Assembly: GCF_028279465.1 (NCBI RefSeq)
Contig: NZ_JANQNS010000014.1
Coordinates: forward strand, 62,001 to 126,000
Length of the DNA: 64,000 bases
Source: Parasphingopyxis sp.
GTDB lineage: Bacteria > Pseudomonadota > Alphaproteobacteria > Sphingomonadales > Sphingomonadaceae
Reading direction: 5' to 3'
How positions within the stretch are numbered: position 1 is the first letter of the stretch; each line of letters starts with the position of its first letter. Made by a program: the position numbers and the translations under genes. This document shows positions 14,148 through 23,504 of the stretch, piece after piece. The notes under the pieces are model-generated. The model was not told the origin of the DNA and searched no databases. It saw nothing but the letters and a program-made list of their open reading frames with translations.

Positions 14148-14630
14148 TTATTCGTCGCGGGTGATCCGCTCATTGCGCTCGTGGCGCTCTTGCGCCTCGA
14201 TCGTCATGGTTGCAATCGGCCGGGCATCCAATCGGGCAAGCGAAATCGGCTCCCCGGTCACGATGCAATAGCCGAATTCCCCTTCATCGAGGCGACGCAG
14301 CGCCGCGTCGATCTTGGCGACAAGCTTCCGTTGGCGGTCCCGGCGGCGCAGTTCGATGGACCAATCCGTCTCGCTTGATGCACGGTCCGTGGCATCCGGT
14401 TCGCGGATCGGCCCCTCGCGCAGCTGTTCGCGCGTCCCGTCGACATCGCGCAATATGCTCGCCTTCCAGTCGAGAAGCTTTTCGCGGAAATAGACCTGAT
14501 GCGCGTCTCCCATGAACGGCGCATCGTGATCGAGTTCGAGGGCGGTGCCAGATGGCGCGCCTTCGCCGGCTTCGTCGGCAACACCCTCTCCGGTATCGCG
14601 CTTTTCGGATGATCGCGCGGCTGTTGCCAT
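14148..14630 (-). CDS. dksA: DksA/TraR family RNA polymerase-binding regulator
   Basis: This 160-residue protein inserts a coiled coil into the secondary channel of RNA polymerase and, with ppGpp, retunes promoters. The coiled coil spans the middle (FREKLLDWKASILRDVDGTR, then SIELRRRDRQRKLVAKIDAALRRL). The zinc-finger region reads GYCIVTGEPISLARLDARP and ends in EAQERHE. Only one of the four zinc cysteines of E. coli DksA remains, as is usual in alphaproteobacteria. I start at ATG 14630 behind a GGGGGAA box. The first 40 residues are a low-complexity lead. Confidence 0.88.
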   Translation of the reverse strand: MATAARSSEKRDTGEGVADEAGEGAPSGTALELDHDAPFMGDAHQVYFREKLLDWKASILRDVDGTREQLREGPIREPDATDRASSETDWSIELRRRDRQRKLVAKIDAALRRLDEGEFGYCIVTGEPISLARLDARPIATMTIEAQERHERNERITRDE

Positions 14631-14904
14631 ATGACGTTCCCCCACCACTAGACCGAACTCAGATATTGCGGCGCGAAAACGCTGACGAATCAATGGGTGA
14701 TCCGGCGCACTGCCATCGCGCGGGCCTATACTCACAGGCCGCAGCGCACACAAGCGCGATTCGGCGGGAATCGTACTGGATCGTCATCCGCGATACAGAC
14801 GGCGCGCAGCCGATGGAGGCGATCCAACAGCGTGCGGCGGTCAAAACTGTCCCTCAATGGGTCATTAACCGCGAATGTTCGGAATGGGACAGCGCAAATC
14901 CCTG

Positions 14905-14929
14905 ATTAACCATCGTAAACATGGTTAAC
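14905..14929. promoter_or_regulatory. TTAACCAT inverted repeat, possible CtrA-type site
   Basis: TTAACCAT (14906-14913) and ATGGTTAA (14921-14928) form an inverted repeat 110 bp before the Ser-rich protein gene. TTAACCAT is the half-site of the CtrA consensus, but the spacing is not the canonical TTAA-N7-TTAA. A CCGGTG/CACCGG hairpin follows at about 14962-14978. The rest of the 14631-15038 gap shows no gene. Confidence 0.3.
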
Positions 14930-15038
14930 GATATTGCGATTAATCTTTCGTTGATGCCTTGTGCCGGTGTTGAGCACCGGAATTTGACCGCGAAACGGCG
15001 TCGATCCGATGTTCTGAACAACAGGAAAGAGAAAGCCA

Positions 15039-16181
15039 ATGTCTGTCAGAATGGCTCTAGCAAAGTTATCGGCCTGCGCATGCGGAGGGGCTATCGTCGG
15101 CGGCGGGGCGGTGCATGTCGCCGAAGCGCCCGCAGGCGGTCCGGCTGAAATCCGCACCGAACAGCCGCGCATGGCGGCGCGCAGCATTGGCAACCGCCCG
15201 CGCGTGCATCGCAAGGCGCGCCAGGTGCGCACGATCACGCGGACGACGACATGCGCGCCGGCGCCCACGGTCGTCAGCGTAACGAACCAGGTCGCAGCTC
15301 CTGCTCCAGCGGTGTTTGATATTCCGCCGCCCGCGCCGATCATCAACGAGATTCCGGCTTTTGGGGGCGGCGGTGATGTCGGCCTGATCGGCGGCGGTGG
15401 CTTCATCGGCGGAGGCGGCTTTGTCGGCGGCGGTTTCTTCGGCGGCGGCGGTTCGTCCGGCGGCGGCGGGTTCTTCGTTCGCGAAGGCGATATCGTTATC
15501 AAGAATGATAATAGCGGCTCCACCTCAACGGGTGGCAGCTCAACCTCGACCGGCGGCAGTTCCACATCGACTGGCGGTAGTTCGACCTCCACCGGCGGGA
15601 TCAGCTCGACCACGTCGACCGGCGGGATCAGCAGCACGTCGACCTCTTCGACAGGGGGTTCGTCGAGTTCGTCCAGCTCGAGTTCTTCGAGCAGCTCTTC
15701 CAGTTCGTCCAGCTCGAGCTCAAGCTCGTCGGGCGGCGGATCGAATGGCAGCACCGGCTCGACCGGCGGCCATCCGGGCAGCACCGGCAGCACGGGCGGT
15801 GGCTCCACAGGATCGAGTGGCTCTTCCGGTTCGAGCGGTTCGTCTGGTTCCAGCGGGTCTTCGGGGTCGTCTGGTTCAAGCAGCTCCAGCAGTTCCTCAT
15901 CGTCGAGCAGCAGCTCTTCAAGTTCGGGCGGTTCGTCTTCGTCCACATCTTCGGGTGCGACGGGCGGCTCCAGCAGCTTCGGTAGCAGCGGCTCGTCAAG
16001 CAGCAGCTCTTCTTCGAGTTCCAGCTCGTCCAGCAGCTCCTCCTCGTCTTCGAGCGGAGGCAGCAGTTCGACAGGCGGCACCGAAGTGCCCGCTCCGCCG
16101 ATGCTCCTGCTCTTTGGCGGCGGCGTGGCAGCACTCGTTGCCCGCAGGCGTTGGAAGAAAAAGAAAGACGCTGCGGCTTAG
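15039..16181 (+). CDS. Ser/Gly-rich repetitive surface protein with PEP-CTERM-like tail
   Basis: The 380 residues begin with a signal-like segment. A basic region ([19 protein letters not shown]) and a Gly-rich run of GGGGF repeats (~110-145) follow. Then come tandem S-T-S-T-G-G repeats, long poly-Ser tracts and G-S-S/S-G-S repeats (~155-350). The tail is V-P-A-P-P, a hydrophobic helix and RRRWKKKK. That tail is a PEP-CTERM-like sorting signal (VPxP variant), cut and transferred to the envelope by an exosortase; no exosortase is in the window. Ser tracts mix TCG, AGC, TCC and TCT codons, which limits slippage. The role is probably as a glycosylated surface or matrix protein (inference). Confidence 0.7.
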   Translation: MSVRMALAKLSACACGGAIVGGGAVHVAEAPAGGPAEIRTEQPRMAARSIGNRPRVHRKARQVRTITRTTTCAPAPTVVSVTNQVAAPAPAVFDIPPPAPIINEIPAFGGGGDVGLIGGGGFIGGGGFVGGGFFGGGGSSGGGGFFVREGDIVIKNDNSGSTSTGGSSTSTGGSSTSTGGSSTSTGGISSTTSTGGISSTSTSSTGGSSSSSSSSSSSSSSSSSSSSSSSSGGGSNGSTGSTGGHPGSTGSTGGGSTGSSGSSGSSGSSGSSGSSGSSGSSSSSSSSSSSSSSSSSGGSSSSTSSGATGGSSSFGSSGSSSSSSSSSSSSSSSSSSSSSGGSSSTGGTEVPAPPMLLLFGGGVAALVARRRWKKKKDAAA

Positions 16182-16201
16182 CAGTACCGTCTGACAGACG
16201 G

Positions 16202-16242
16202 GAAGCGGCGCGATCCAGCCCCTTGGATCGCGCCGCTTCTGT
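16202..16242 (+). terminator. Terminator of the Ser-rich protein gene
   Basis: GAAGCGGCGCGATCCA (16202-16217) pairs perfectly with TGGATCGCGCCGCTTC (16224-16239), followed by TGTTTGT. The T tract is weak but the 16-bp stem is very strong. Confidence 0.75.
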
Positions 16243-16285
16243 TTGTGGGTTGCGCCAAAAGACTGTGCCAGCCATAGCGCCGGTC

Positions 16286-17569
16286 ATGCATGACCTGAAA
16301 CAGATACGCGAAAATCCGGACGCGTTCGACGCCGCTATGGCGAAACGCGGCGGTGCACCGGTCGCGGCGGAAATCCTCGCGCTTGACGAACAGAATCGTG
16401 CTCTGCTGACCGAGGTACAAACTGCACAGGCGTGCCGTAACGAAGCGTCCAAGGCCATCGGTCAGGCCAAAGCGCAGGGCGACGAGGAGCAGGCGCAGGC
16501 GCTGATGACCGAAGTCGGCGAACTCAAGACCAAGCTGCCTGAACTCGAGGACCGCCAAAAGGCGCTCGCCGCCGAGATCGAAGCACACCTGTCCGGCCTG
16601 CCCAACCTTCCGGCCGACGATGTGCCGATGGGCGAGGACGAGGACGACAATGTCGAACTGAAGCGCGTTGGCGATCCGCCGTCCTTCGATTTCGAGATCA
16701 AGGATCATGCCGATCTCGGCCCGCCGCTCGGTCTCGACTTCGAAACCGGCGCGAAGATTTCCGGCGCGCGGTTTACGCTGGTGCGCGGGCCGATCGCGAA
16801 ACTGCACCGCGCGCTCGGCCAGTTCGGGCTCGATATCCTGACGCGCGAGCATGGCTATGAAGAGGTCTTCCCGCCGATGCTCGTGAATGACGAGACGATG
16901 TATGGCGCGGACAAGCTGCCGAAATTCGCGGACGATCTTTTCCGTACGACCGACGATCGCTGGCTGATACCGACCGCCGAGGTCAGCCTCGCCAATATCG
17001 TGCGCGGCGATATCGTGGCCGAAGCCGAACTGCCGATGCGCTTTGTTGCATTGACCTCCTGCTTCCGCTCCGAAGCCGGGGCGGCAGGCAAGGATACGCG
17101 CGGCTATATTCGCCAGCATCAGTTCGAAAAGGTCGAGATGGTCTCGATCACGACGCCCGAGGAATCCGAAGCCGAACATGCGCGCATGACCGACTGTGCC
17201 GAAGACGTTCTGACCCGGCTCGAGCTGCCGTTCCGGCGGATGAATCTCTCGACCGGCGATCTCGGTTTCGGCGCGGCACGGACCTACGATATCGAAGTCT
17301 GGCTGCCCGGACAGGATACCTATCGCGAGATTTCGAGCTGTTCGACCTGCCGGGATTTTCAGGCGCGCCGGATGAATGCGCGTTACCGGCCCGATGGTGA
17401 GACCAAGGGCACGCGCTTCGTCCATACGCTGAACGGTTCCGGACTCGTCGTCGGGCGGACTCTGGTCGCCATTCTCGAAAATTATCAGCAGGCTAACGGG
17501 TCTGTCATCGTTCCGGACGCATTACGCCCCTATATGAACGGCATGGACAGGTTGGAGGCGGCAGGTTGA
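16286..17569 (+). CDS. serS: Seryl-tRNA synthetase
   Basis: The 427-residue class II synthetase charges tRNA-Ser in the cytosol. An N-terminal coiled-coil arm (about residues 30-100, Glu/Lys/Ala-rich) grips the tRNA long variable arm. Motif 2 is [20 protein letters not shown] and motif 3 is [16 protein letters not shown] with its catalytic Arg. The start ATG 16286 gives the conserved [14 protein letters not shown]. Its TGA overlaps the surE start as TGATG. Confidence 0.97.
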   Translation: MHDLKQIRENPDAFDAAMAKRGGAPVAAEILALDEQNRALLTEVQTAQACRNEASKAIGQAKAQGDEEQAQALMTEVGELKTKLPELEDRQKALAAEIEAHLSGLPNLPADDVPMGEDEDDNVELKRVGDPPSFDFEIKDHADLGPPLGLDFETGAKISGARFTLVRGPIAKLHRALGQFGLDILTREHGYEEVFPPMLVNDETMYGADKLPKFADDLFRTTDDRWLIPTAEVSLANIVRGDIVAEAELPMRFVALTSCFRSEAGAAGKDTRGYIRQHQFEKVEMVSITTPEESEAEHARMTDCAEDVLTRLELPFRRMNLSTGDLGFGAARTYDIEVWLPGQDTYREISSCSTCRDFQARRMNARYRPDGETKGTRFVHTLNGSGLVVGRTLVAILENYQQANGSVIVPDALRPYMNGMDRLEAAG

Positions 17570-18333
17570 TGCGTATTCTGTTGACCAATGACGATGGCAT
17601 CAATGCCCCGGGGTTCGCGGTGCTCGAAGCGATCGCCGTGACGCTGAGCGACGATATCTGGGTGGTAGCCCCGGCCGAAGAACAATCGGGCGCCGGCCAT
17701 TCGCTAACCCTCACAGCGCCATTGCGCCTGCGCGAACATAATGACCGCCGCTTTTCGGTCACCGGCACGCCGACCGATGCCGTCATGCTCGGCATCAATC
17801 GCGTGATGAAGGACAATCCGCCCGATCTGCTGCTCTCCGGCGTCAATCGCGGCGCCAATCTCGCTGAGGACGTCACCTATTCGGGCACGGTGTCCGCCGC
17901 GATGGAAGGTGCGCTGGCCGGCGTCCCCTCGATCGCGCTAAGCCAGACTTACGGCCCGGACGCCAAAGGCGACGATGTCCCTTTCGCTGCCGCGCGCGAA
18001 TGGGGCGGTAAAGTGCTGGAAAAGCTGCTCGCCTACGATTTTCCAGCGCGTACGCTCATCAACATCAACTTCCCGGCCCGTCCGCCCGATCAGGTAAAGG
18101 GCATCCGCACCGTCAGCCAGGGTATGCGCGATTATGGCCGGCTGCAGATTATCGAGAATAGGGACCCACGCGGCTATCCCTATTACTGGTTTGGCCTCGG
18201 CCCGATGGTCGGCACGCCTGAACATTTGACCGATCTGGAAGCCATCGAAGACGGCTATATCGCCGTCTCGCCGCTCCATCTCGATATGACCCATCATGAA
18301 TCACTGAAGGCCCTGAGTGCCATTTTCGACTAG
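17569..18333 (+). CDS. surE: 5'/3'-nucleotidase SurE
   Basis: This 254-residue metal-dependent phosphatase removes phosphate from nucleoside monophosphates. The N-terminal RILLTNDDGINAPG carries the two metal-binding Asp residues. SVTGTPTDAV and LLSGVNRGANL are the other active-site segments. It starts at ATG 17569 within the serS stop (TGATG), so it is coupled to serS. The serS-surE-LysM/M23 order is a common alphaproteobacterial arrangement. Confidence 0.96.
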   Translation: MRILLTNDDGINAPGFAVLEAIAVTLSDDIWVVAPAEEQSGAGHSLTLTAPLRLREHNDRRFSVTGTPTDAVMLGINRVMKDNPPDLLLSGVNRGANLAEDVTYSGTVSAAMEGALAGVPSIALSQTYGPDAKGDDVPFAAAREWGGKVLEKLLAYDFPARTLININFPARPPDQVKGIRTVSQGMRDYGRLQIIENRDPRGYPYYWFGLGPMVGTPEHLTDLEAIEDGYIAVSPLHLDMTHHESLKALSAIFD

Positions 18334-18410
18334 TTTCGCGGGCAAAAGTTGTTCCATCCTGATGGCTCTTGAACGCTGGAAAGCCGCGAATTTCGTGGTA
18401 AGAGCGCTGC

Positions 18411-19460
18411 ATGCGCGCGCAACGCCCATGGATGCAGCCGCCCGTCTTGGCGTTCACCATTCCGGCACTCATGCTTAGCGCCTGTATTCCCGCTCCGTCC
18501 GGTCCGCGCAGTACGCCGCAACCGCCTGTCGCGCGCCCTACTCCCCCGCCAACCGATCTGACACCATGGGAGCGCCAGACGGTCGCTGCCAACGCGGTTG
18601 AGATCGATGCCACTGTCTACACCGTCCGATCAGGCGACACGCTGAGCGCTATCGCGCGGCGAACCGGCGCCAGCGTGGATGCTATTGCCAATGCCAATGC
18701 GATCGACCCGCCCTATCTCATTCGCCCAGGGCAGCGGCTCGAAATCCCGGCGGGCCGTTATCATGAAGTGCAGCGCGGCGAGACCGGCATCGGGATCGCG
18801 CGCACCTATGGCGTCGACTGGTCGGACGTGGCCACGCTGAACAGACTCGAGGAACCGTTTATCTTGCGCGCCGGGCAACGCATCTTGCTGCCGGGAACCG
18901 TCGCTGTTTCAGAGATGACTCTGCAGCAGCGCGCGGCCGCTTTCGACATCGATATCGACGATATCGTAACCGGTGGCGAACCGGCGCTGGCCGAAAACGA
19001 AGCCCCGACGCCGCCTACCCGGACCGCCGAGCGCGTATTGCCCGCCGATGCCGCTGTGCGATCACCAGCCAATTTCACCGGGCGTTTCGGATGGCCGCTG
19101 ACAGGCCGCATCCTCGCACCGTTCGGACAGGGCGGTGAAGGCCAGGTCAATAACGGCATCGATATCGCGGCGGAGCGCGGAACACCGGTCCTCGCAGCCG
19201 CAGACGGCGTGGTGCTCTATGCCGGGAACGAAATCCAGGTCCATGGCGGGCTCGTCCTGCTCAATCATGGCGATGGCTGGATCACGGCCTATGCCAATAT
19301 GGACGATCTGCAGGTCGCGCGCGGCCAGCGCGTCGAGCGCGGCCAGATGATCGCGCGGGCCAGCGACACCGGTCAGGTCGCGCAACCGCAACTCCATTTC
19401 GAAATCCGCCGTAATCGGCAACCGGTCGATCCGGCCCAACATTTGCCGGATCTGAGCTGA
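18411..19460 (+). CDS. LysM/M23 lipoprotein, NlpD/EnvC-like
   Basis: The 349-residue envelope protein begins with a lipoprotein signal ending L-S-A-C and a Pro-rich linker. Two LysM domains follow (YTVRSGDTLSAIARRTG at ~66; YHEVQRGETGIGIARTYG at ~115), then an M23 (LytM) domain at ~220-345. The LytM domain lacks the first zinc ligand (N-N-G-I-D where active enzymes have HxxxD) and ends LHFEIRR, not HxH. It is therefore probably catalytically dead, like NlpD and EnvC, which activate amidases at division. Position downstream of surE fits NlpD. The next gene overlaps as TGATG. Confidence 0.88.
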   Translation: MRAQRPWMQPPVLAFTIPALMLSACIPAPSGPRSTPQPPVARPTPPPTDLTPWERQTVAANAVEIDATVYTVRSGDTLSAIARRTGASVDAIANANAIDPPYLIRPGQRLEIPAGRYHEVQRGETGIGIARTYGVDWSDVATLNRLEEPFILRAGQRILLPGTVAVSEMTLQQRAAAFDIDIDDIVTGGEPALAENEAPTPPTRTAERVLPADAAVRSPANFTGRFGWPLTGRILAPFGQGGEGQVNNGIDIAAERGTPVLAAADGVVLYAGNEIQVHGGLVLLNHGDGWITAYANMDDLQVARGQRVERGQMIARASDTGQVAQPQLHFEIRRNRQPVDPAQHLPDLS

Positions 19461-20500
19461 TGGCCCGTCTTCCCCAGGCCCCGTCAGACCGCACGGGCGA
19501 GTTGCGGCGCAAGACTGGTCTGTCGCGCTGGGGCTCGCTCTGGCTTCGGGTGAGCGCAGTCGTCGGACTGATCGGTATTGCGGTGGCCGTACACTGGTTC
19601 GACCGCGAAGGACTCGTAGATTCGGTGGACGGCCATGTCAGCTTCAGCGACGTCGTCTATTTCACGATGATCAGTATCACGACGACGGGCTATGGCGATA
19701 TTACGCCTGTGACCGATCGCGCACGCATGTTCGATGCACTGATCGTCACGCCGCTCCGGATTTTCGTGATCCTGATATTTGTCGGCACGGCCTATGATTT
19801 CGTGCTGAAGAGAACTTGGGAAAGGTGGCGCATGAGCATCATCCAGAAAAACCTTCACAACCATATCGTCGTCGCCGGTTTCGGGATCAGCGGATCGGAA
19901 GCCGTGGACGAACTGCTCGAGCGCGGCATCGACCCGTCCGAGATCGTCGTCATCGATCAGGATCATGGCCGGCTTGAAGCAGCCGAAAAGCGGGGCTGCA
20001 ACGTTATGGAGGGCGATGCGTCGCGCGATAAGACCCTGAATCAGGTGCGCGTGTCCCGTGCGCGCTCCATGATCGTCTCAGCCGGGCGTGATGACACGTC
20101 GATCCTCGTCGTCCTGACGGCGCGGGCGCTGGCGCCGAAGCTCGCAATCAGCGTCCTCGTACGTGCATCGGACAACGAACAGCTGGCCCGTCAGGCTGGC
20201 GCCAGCAACGTGATCAACCCGGTCAGCTTCGCCGGACTGCTGCTTGCGGGCTCCTGCCACGGGCCGCATATTTCCGACTATATGGCCGATCTCGCCTCCG
20301 CGACAGGCCGTGTTGCCCTTAGAGAGCGTATGGCGACGCATATGGAGGAAGGCCTGCCCTTGGGCGCAATTCAGACCGGCCTCGGCGTCCGCATCTACCG
20401 CAACGGCAAGCCTTATGGCTTCTGGGAAGAAGAGGCCAAGCAAATCCTCGAAGGCGACCTCATCGTCGAGATTGTCGGCAAGCCCGACGACGAGGAATAG
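19460..20500 (+). CDS. Potassium channel with TrkA-N (RCK) domain
   Basis: The 346-residue protein has one clear N-terminal helix (~30-48), a pore loop with TTTGYGD (the exact K+ selectivity filter) and a second helix (~92-112). A Rossmann RCK domain follows with HIVVAGFGISGSEAVDEL and the acidic strand end VIDQD. A C-terminal TrkA-C-like segment ends in EGDLIVEIVG. It forms a tetrameric ligand-gated K+ channel in the inner membrane. It overlaps the preceding gene by one base (TGATG), so is coupled to it. Confidence 0.92.
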   Translation: MARLPQAPSDRTGELRRKTGLSRWGSLWLRVSAVVGLIGIAVAVHWFDREGLVDSVDGHVSFSDVVYFTMISITTTGYGDITPVTDRARMFDALIVTPLRIFVILIFVGTAYDFVLKRTWERWRMSIIQKNLHNHIVVAGFGISGSEAVDELLERGIDPSEIVVIDQDHGRLEAAEKRGCNVMEGDASRDKTLNQVRVSRARSMIVSAGRDDTSILVVLTARALAPKLAISVLVRASDNEQLARQAGASNVINPVSFAGLLLAGSCHGPHISDYMADLASATGRVALRERMATHMEEGLPLGAIQTGLGVRIYRNGKPYGFWEEEAKQILEGDLIVEIVGKPDDEE

Positions 20501-20506
20501 ATCGCC

Positions 20507-20911
20507 CTACAAAAGCGCGTGGACGAGCCCCATCGCCGCGTAGAATAGCAGCCAATAGGTCGCATCGATCAGGAACAGCGTCCGGCTTTTCTGCGAAAAC
20601 AGATAGTTTGTCCCGATCGCGGGCACGATGAAGCCCGCAGCCACGCCGACCGCGATCAGCAGCGCCGTGCTCAGTCCCGCATCGGGAAAATAGGTGAGCA
20701 AATGCGCAAGCGTCGTCGACGCGACGAGGCTCAACACGAAAGTCGTGCCGTAGATCAGCCCCATATTGCCGGACTGCACATCCTCTTCGGTCAGGCCAAC
20801 CGCGCCCATCCACTTCTTGCCCATAACCGGACCATACCAGATGCCGCCGACCACAAAGCCCGCGGCAGCAGCCGCGATGATCGCCAGCCAGTTGTCAGCA
20901 TAGAATTCCAT
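20507..20911 (-). CDS. DUF1761 family membrane protein
   Basis: The 134-residue protein has four hydrophobic helices. The first holds the family's GGIWYGPVMGKKWM segment, a Gly/Trp/Tyr motif followed by Lys-Lys-Trp-Met. Function unknown. It sits tail to tail with the K+ channel gene, stop codons 6 bp apart. Confidence 0.85.
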   Translation of the reverse strand: MEFYADNWLAIIAAAAAGFVVGGIWYGPVMGKKWMGAVGLTEEDVQSGNMGLIYGTTFVLSLVASTTLAHLLTYFPDAGLSTALLIAVGVAAGFIVPAIGTNYLFSQKSRTLFLIDATYWLLFYAAMGLVHALL

Positions 20912-20947
20912 GACACATCCCCCCTTTTCTGCGCGACACGCCTTACA

Positions 20948-21445
20948 CTACCAGACCAGCGTGATCGACTGCCCTGTCGACAGATTGCGCCAGTCATCGG
21001 CGAATGTCCGCAGCCGCAAAAATAGCGCAAGAATCGCGTCGCTGGAAAGATCGGGCATCGGCACGTGCGAAGACTCGCAGGCTGCTCGGTAAGTATCTAG
21101 AAACGCGTCAAAATCCAGCTCATCGGCCCATAAAGCGGCTTCGAAACACTCGACCAGCCGTTCCGCCTGGAGCAGCTGCACGATATCCGCGTCCGGCGTG
21201 ACCGCGCGTTTCGCGCTGGCATGGCCGGCCTGTTTCGCCATCTCCTGGATCGAATCCGGATCGCGGCCCGCCGCTACCGAACCCCAAAATCCGGCATCGA
21301 AACCAAGCGCTTTCTCAGCGAAGAAATGCACCGCATCATGCGGGATATGGCCCTTCTTCGGGAAGGTCAGCCGCGCCTCGGAACCGTCATCGCGCGTGAC
21401 GGTCAGCCAGTCTCGATCTGTCCCCTTGGCTATGACGATATCCAT
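20948..21445 (-). CDS. Conserved hypothetical protein, 165 residues
   Basis: I see no named domain. The N terminus forms strands (MDIVIAKG, WLTVTRDDGSEARLTFPKKG), then HIPHDAVHFFAEKALGF, which looks like a conserved core helix with His residues. The C-terminal half is helical and acidic. There is no signal or membrane segment. It is divergent from rimO, 40 bp apart, and may share a transcript with the DUF1761 gene downstream (36-bp gap). Confidence 0.65.
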   Translation of the reverse strand: MDIVIAKGTDRDWLTVTRDDGSEARLTFPKKGHIPHDAVHFFAEKALGFDAGFWGSVAAGRDPDSIQEMAKQAGHASAKRAVTPDADIVQLLQAERLVECFEAALWADELDFDAFLDTYRAACESSHVPMPDLSSDAILALFLRLRTFADDWRNLSTGQSITLVW

Positions 21446-21485
21446 GCAACCCTCCTCGGGCGCGCGCTAACCGAGGACAATGGAG

Positions 21486-22862
21486 ATGACAATCTCCGCC
21501 ACAATCCCTATGTCGCGGCGCACCATGGCAACGCGTCTCCCCTCCCCGCCCAAGGTCGGCATGGTCTCGCTCGGCTGTCCCAAGGCCCTGGTGGACAGCG
21601 AACGCATCCTGACCAAGCTGCGCTCGGACGGCTATGGCTTGTCGCCCGATTATGACGATGCCGATGTCGTGCTCGTCAACACCTGCGGATTCCTCGACAG
21701 CGCCAAGGAGGAAAGCCTCGAGGCGATCGGCGAAGCCATCGCCGAAAATGGTCGGGTGATCGTCACCGGATGCATGGGCAAGGAAGCAGATATCATCCGC
21801 GAACGTTTCCCAAGCGTGCTCGCCATATCGGGACCGCAGCAATATGAGGAAGTCGTCGGCGCGGTGCATGAAGCCGCGCCCATGCCACCCTCGCCCTATA
21901 TCGACCTCGTGCCCGAGACCGGACTCAAGCTCACACCGCGCCACTATAGCTATGTGAAGATATCGGAGGGCTGCAACCATCGCTGCGCCTTCTGCATCAT
22001 CCCCTCGATCCGCGGCGATCTGATTAGCCGGCGACCCGATGCGATCCTGCGCGAAGCGGAGAAACTGGTCGCGGCCGGCACGAAGGAATTGCTGATCATC
22101 AGCCAGGACACATCGGCCTATGGCGTCGATATCCGCAAGGAAGAGCGCGAGTGGAAAGGCCGCACCGTCCAGCCGCATATGACGGATCTGGCGCGCGAGC
22201 TGGGCCAGTTCGGTGCCTGGGTGCGGCTCCATTACGTCTACCCCTATCCGCATGTGGATCAGGTCATCCCGCTCATGGCAGACGGGCTCATCACGCCTTA
22301 CCTCGACATCCCGTTCCAGCATGCGAGCCCGCGCATCCTGAAAGCGATGCGTCGCCCGGCCAATGAAGCGAAAGTGCTCGAGCGCATCGCCGCCTGGCGC
22401 GAAATCTGCCCGGACATCACGATCCGCTCGACCTTCATCACCGGTTTTCCCGGTGAAACCGAAGAGGATTTCCAATATCTGCTCGACTGGCTCGAGGAAG
22501 CACAGCTCGACCGCGTCGGCGCATTCCGCTTCGAGCCGGTAGAAGGCGCGCGTGCGAACGCGCTGCCCGACCCGGTGCCCGAAGAGCTTAAGGAAGAGCG
22601 CTACAAGCGGCTGATGGACAAATGCGCGGCGATTTCGGCCGCCAAGCTGCAGGCAAAGATCGGGACGACGCAAAAGGTCATTATCGACCTTGTGGACGAA
22701 GATGGCGGCGCTACCGGCCGCTCACAGGCAGATGCACCGGAAATTGATGGCGAAGTGCATCTGCGTGACACGCAGGGCCTCGCGCCGGGCGATATCGTAT
22801 CCGTTGAGATCGAAGACGCCGATGCACACGACCTGTTCGGTGTGGTCAGCGGCTCGGCCTAG
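21486..22862 (+). CDS. rimO: Ribosomal protein S12 methylthiotransferase RimO
   Basis: The ~458-residue radical-SAM enzyme adds a methylthio group to an Asp of ribosomal protein S12. The N-terminal UPF0004 domain has its three cluster cysteines in VSLGCPK, VNTCGF and TGCMG. The radical-SAM motif C-x3-C-x2-C is in [12 protein letters not shown]-terminal TRAM domain follows (~395 on). I start at ATG 21486 because GAGGA is 8 bp upstream; ATG 21480 is too close to that box. Its end overlaps the facing gene by 4 bp. Confidence 0.93.
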   Translation: MTISATIPMSRRTMATRLPSPPKVGMVSLGCPKALVDSERILTKLRSDGYGLSPDYDDADVVLVNTCGFLDSAKEESLEAIGEAIAENGRVIVTGCMGKEADIIRERFPSVLAISGPQQYEEVVGAVHEAAPMPPSPYIDLVPETGLKLTPRHYSYVKISEGCNHRCAFCIIPSIRGDLISRRPDAILREAEKLVAAGTKELLIISQDTSAYGVDIRKEEREWKGRTVQPHMTDLARELGQFGAWVRLHYVYPYPHVDQVIPLMADGLITPYLDIPFQHASPRILKAMRRPANEAKVLERIAAWREICPDITIRSTFITGFPGETEEDFQYLLDWLEEAQLDRVGAFRFEPVEGARANALPDPVPEELKEERYKRLMDKCAAISAAKLQAKIGTTQKVIIDLVDEDGGATGRSQADAPEIDGEVHLRDTQGLAPGDIVSVEIEDADAHDLFGVVSGSA

Positions 22863-23443
22863 CTGATCCCGGCACGTTCCTGGCTTTTGCGCCGCGAACG
22901 CCGCACCAGCCAGATGATCAGCACCACGATCCCGACAAAAAACACGAGCGCGATAATCCCCGCCCACATAAAGACACTACCCACCGTCTCCATGACTTCG
23001 AGATCGGCGGGCGGCTCGCTGGAACCGTCCACGCTCCATGAAACGATCACTGGATCGCCGCCTTCCTGAAGCGTCGAAAAACGCGTGGTCGTCCAGTGCT
23101 GATCGTCGGTCGTGACGAGGGTGAAATCCTTTTCCGTGCGCGCGCCCTCGCCCAGCCCATCGCTATTCATGCTGTAGGCGATAATCCGGGTTTCTACGTC
23201 ACCACGGGGGAACAGATCGGCTGCCTGGTCGAACTGCCCGGCGCTATTCCGCCATACTTCGGGATCGACCATCGGCTCGATATCGGCACTGTTGCCAGTC
23301 CGGATATTGTCCACAAACTCCTGCGCCATCGCCCGATCCTCTTCCGAGGTCATCGTCTCGATCATATTGTCCATCGAGCAGGCGGTGAGCGCGCCAAGCG
23401 CGAGCAACGCCATCAGATACCGGATTATCGAAAGCCCCATCAT
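22859..23443 (-). CDS. Lipoprotein with C-terminal membrane helix, unknown function
   Basis: The 194-residue protein has a lipoprotein signal ([11 protein letters not shown], Cys ~22). A ~115-residue domain follows, opening with an acidic helix ([17 protein letters not shown]) and containing [22 protein letters not shown]-terminal helix (~158-182) is followed by RRSRRKSQ. Two anchors put the domain in the periplasm. The family is not recognised. Confidence 0.65.
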   Translation of the reverse strand: MMGLSIIRYLMALLALGALTACSMDNMIETMTSEEDRAMAQEFVDNIRTGNSADIEPMVDPEVWRNSAGQFDQAADLFPRGDVETRIIAYSMNSDGLGEGARTEKDFTLVTTDDQHWTTTRFSTLQEGGDPVIVSWSVDGSSEPPADLEVMETVGSVFMWAGIIALVFFVGIVVLIIWLVRRSRRKSQERAGIS

Positions 23444-23504
23444 TCCTCCCCCTACCCGTCGCCGGCCTTGGCCTTTGTCATCACTTCTGGCTAAGGCTCG
23501 GATT

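Noticed and set aside
14906-16081. A 391-codon open frame antisense to the Ser-rich gene, rich in Glu, Leu and Pro
   Set aside because: It is produced by the repeating Ser/Gly codons of the sense gene; there is no start signal or family, and the sense frame has a start, signal segment and sorting tail.
21387-22673. A 428-codon reverse frame antisense to rimO
   Set aside because: It mirrors rimO codon structure in GC-rich DNA; rimO carries all its cluster cysteines.
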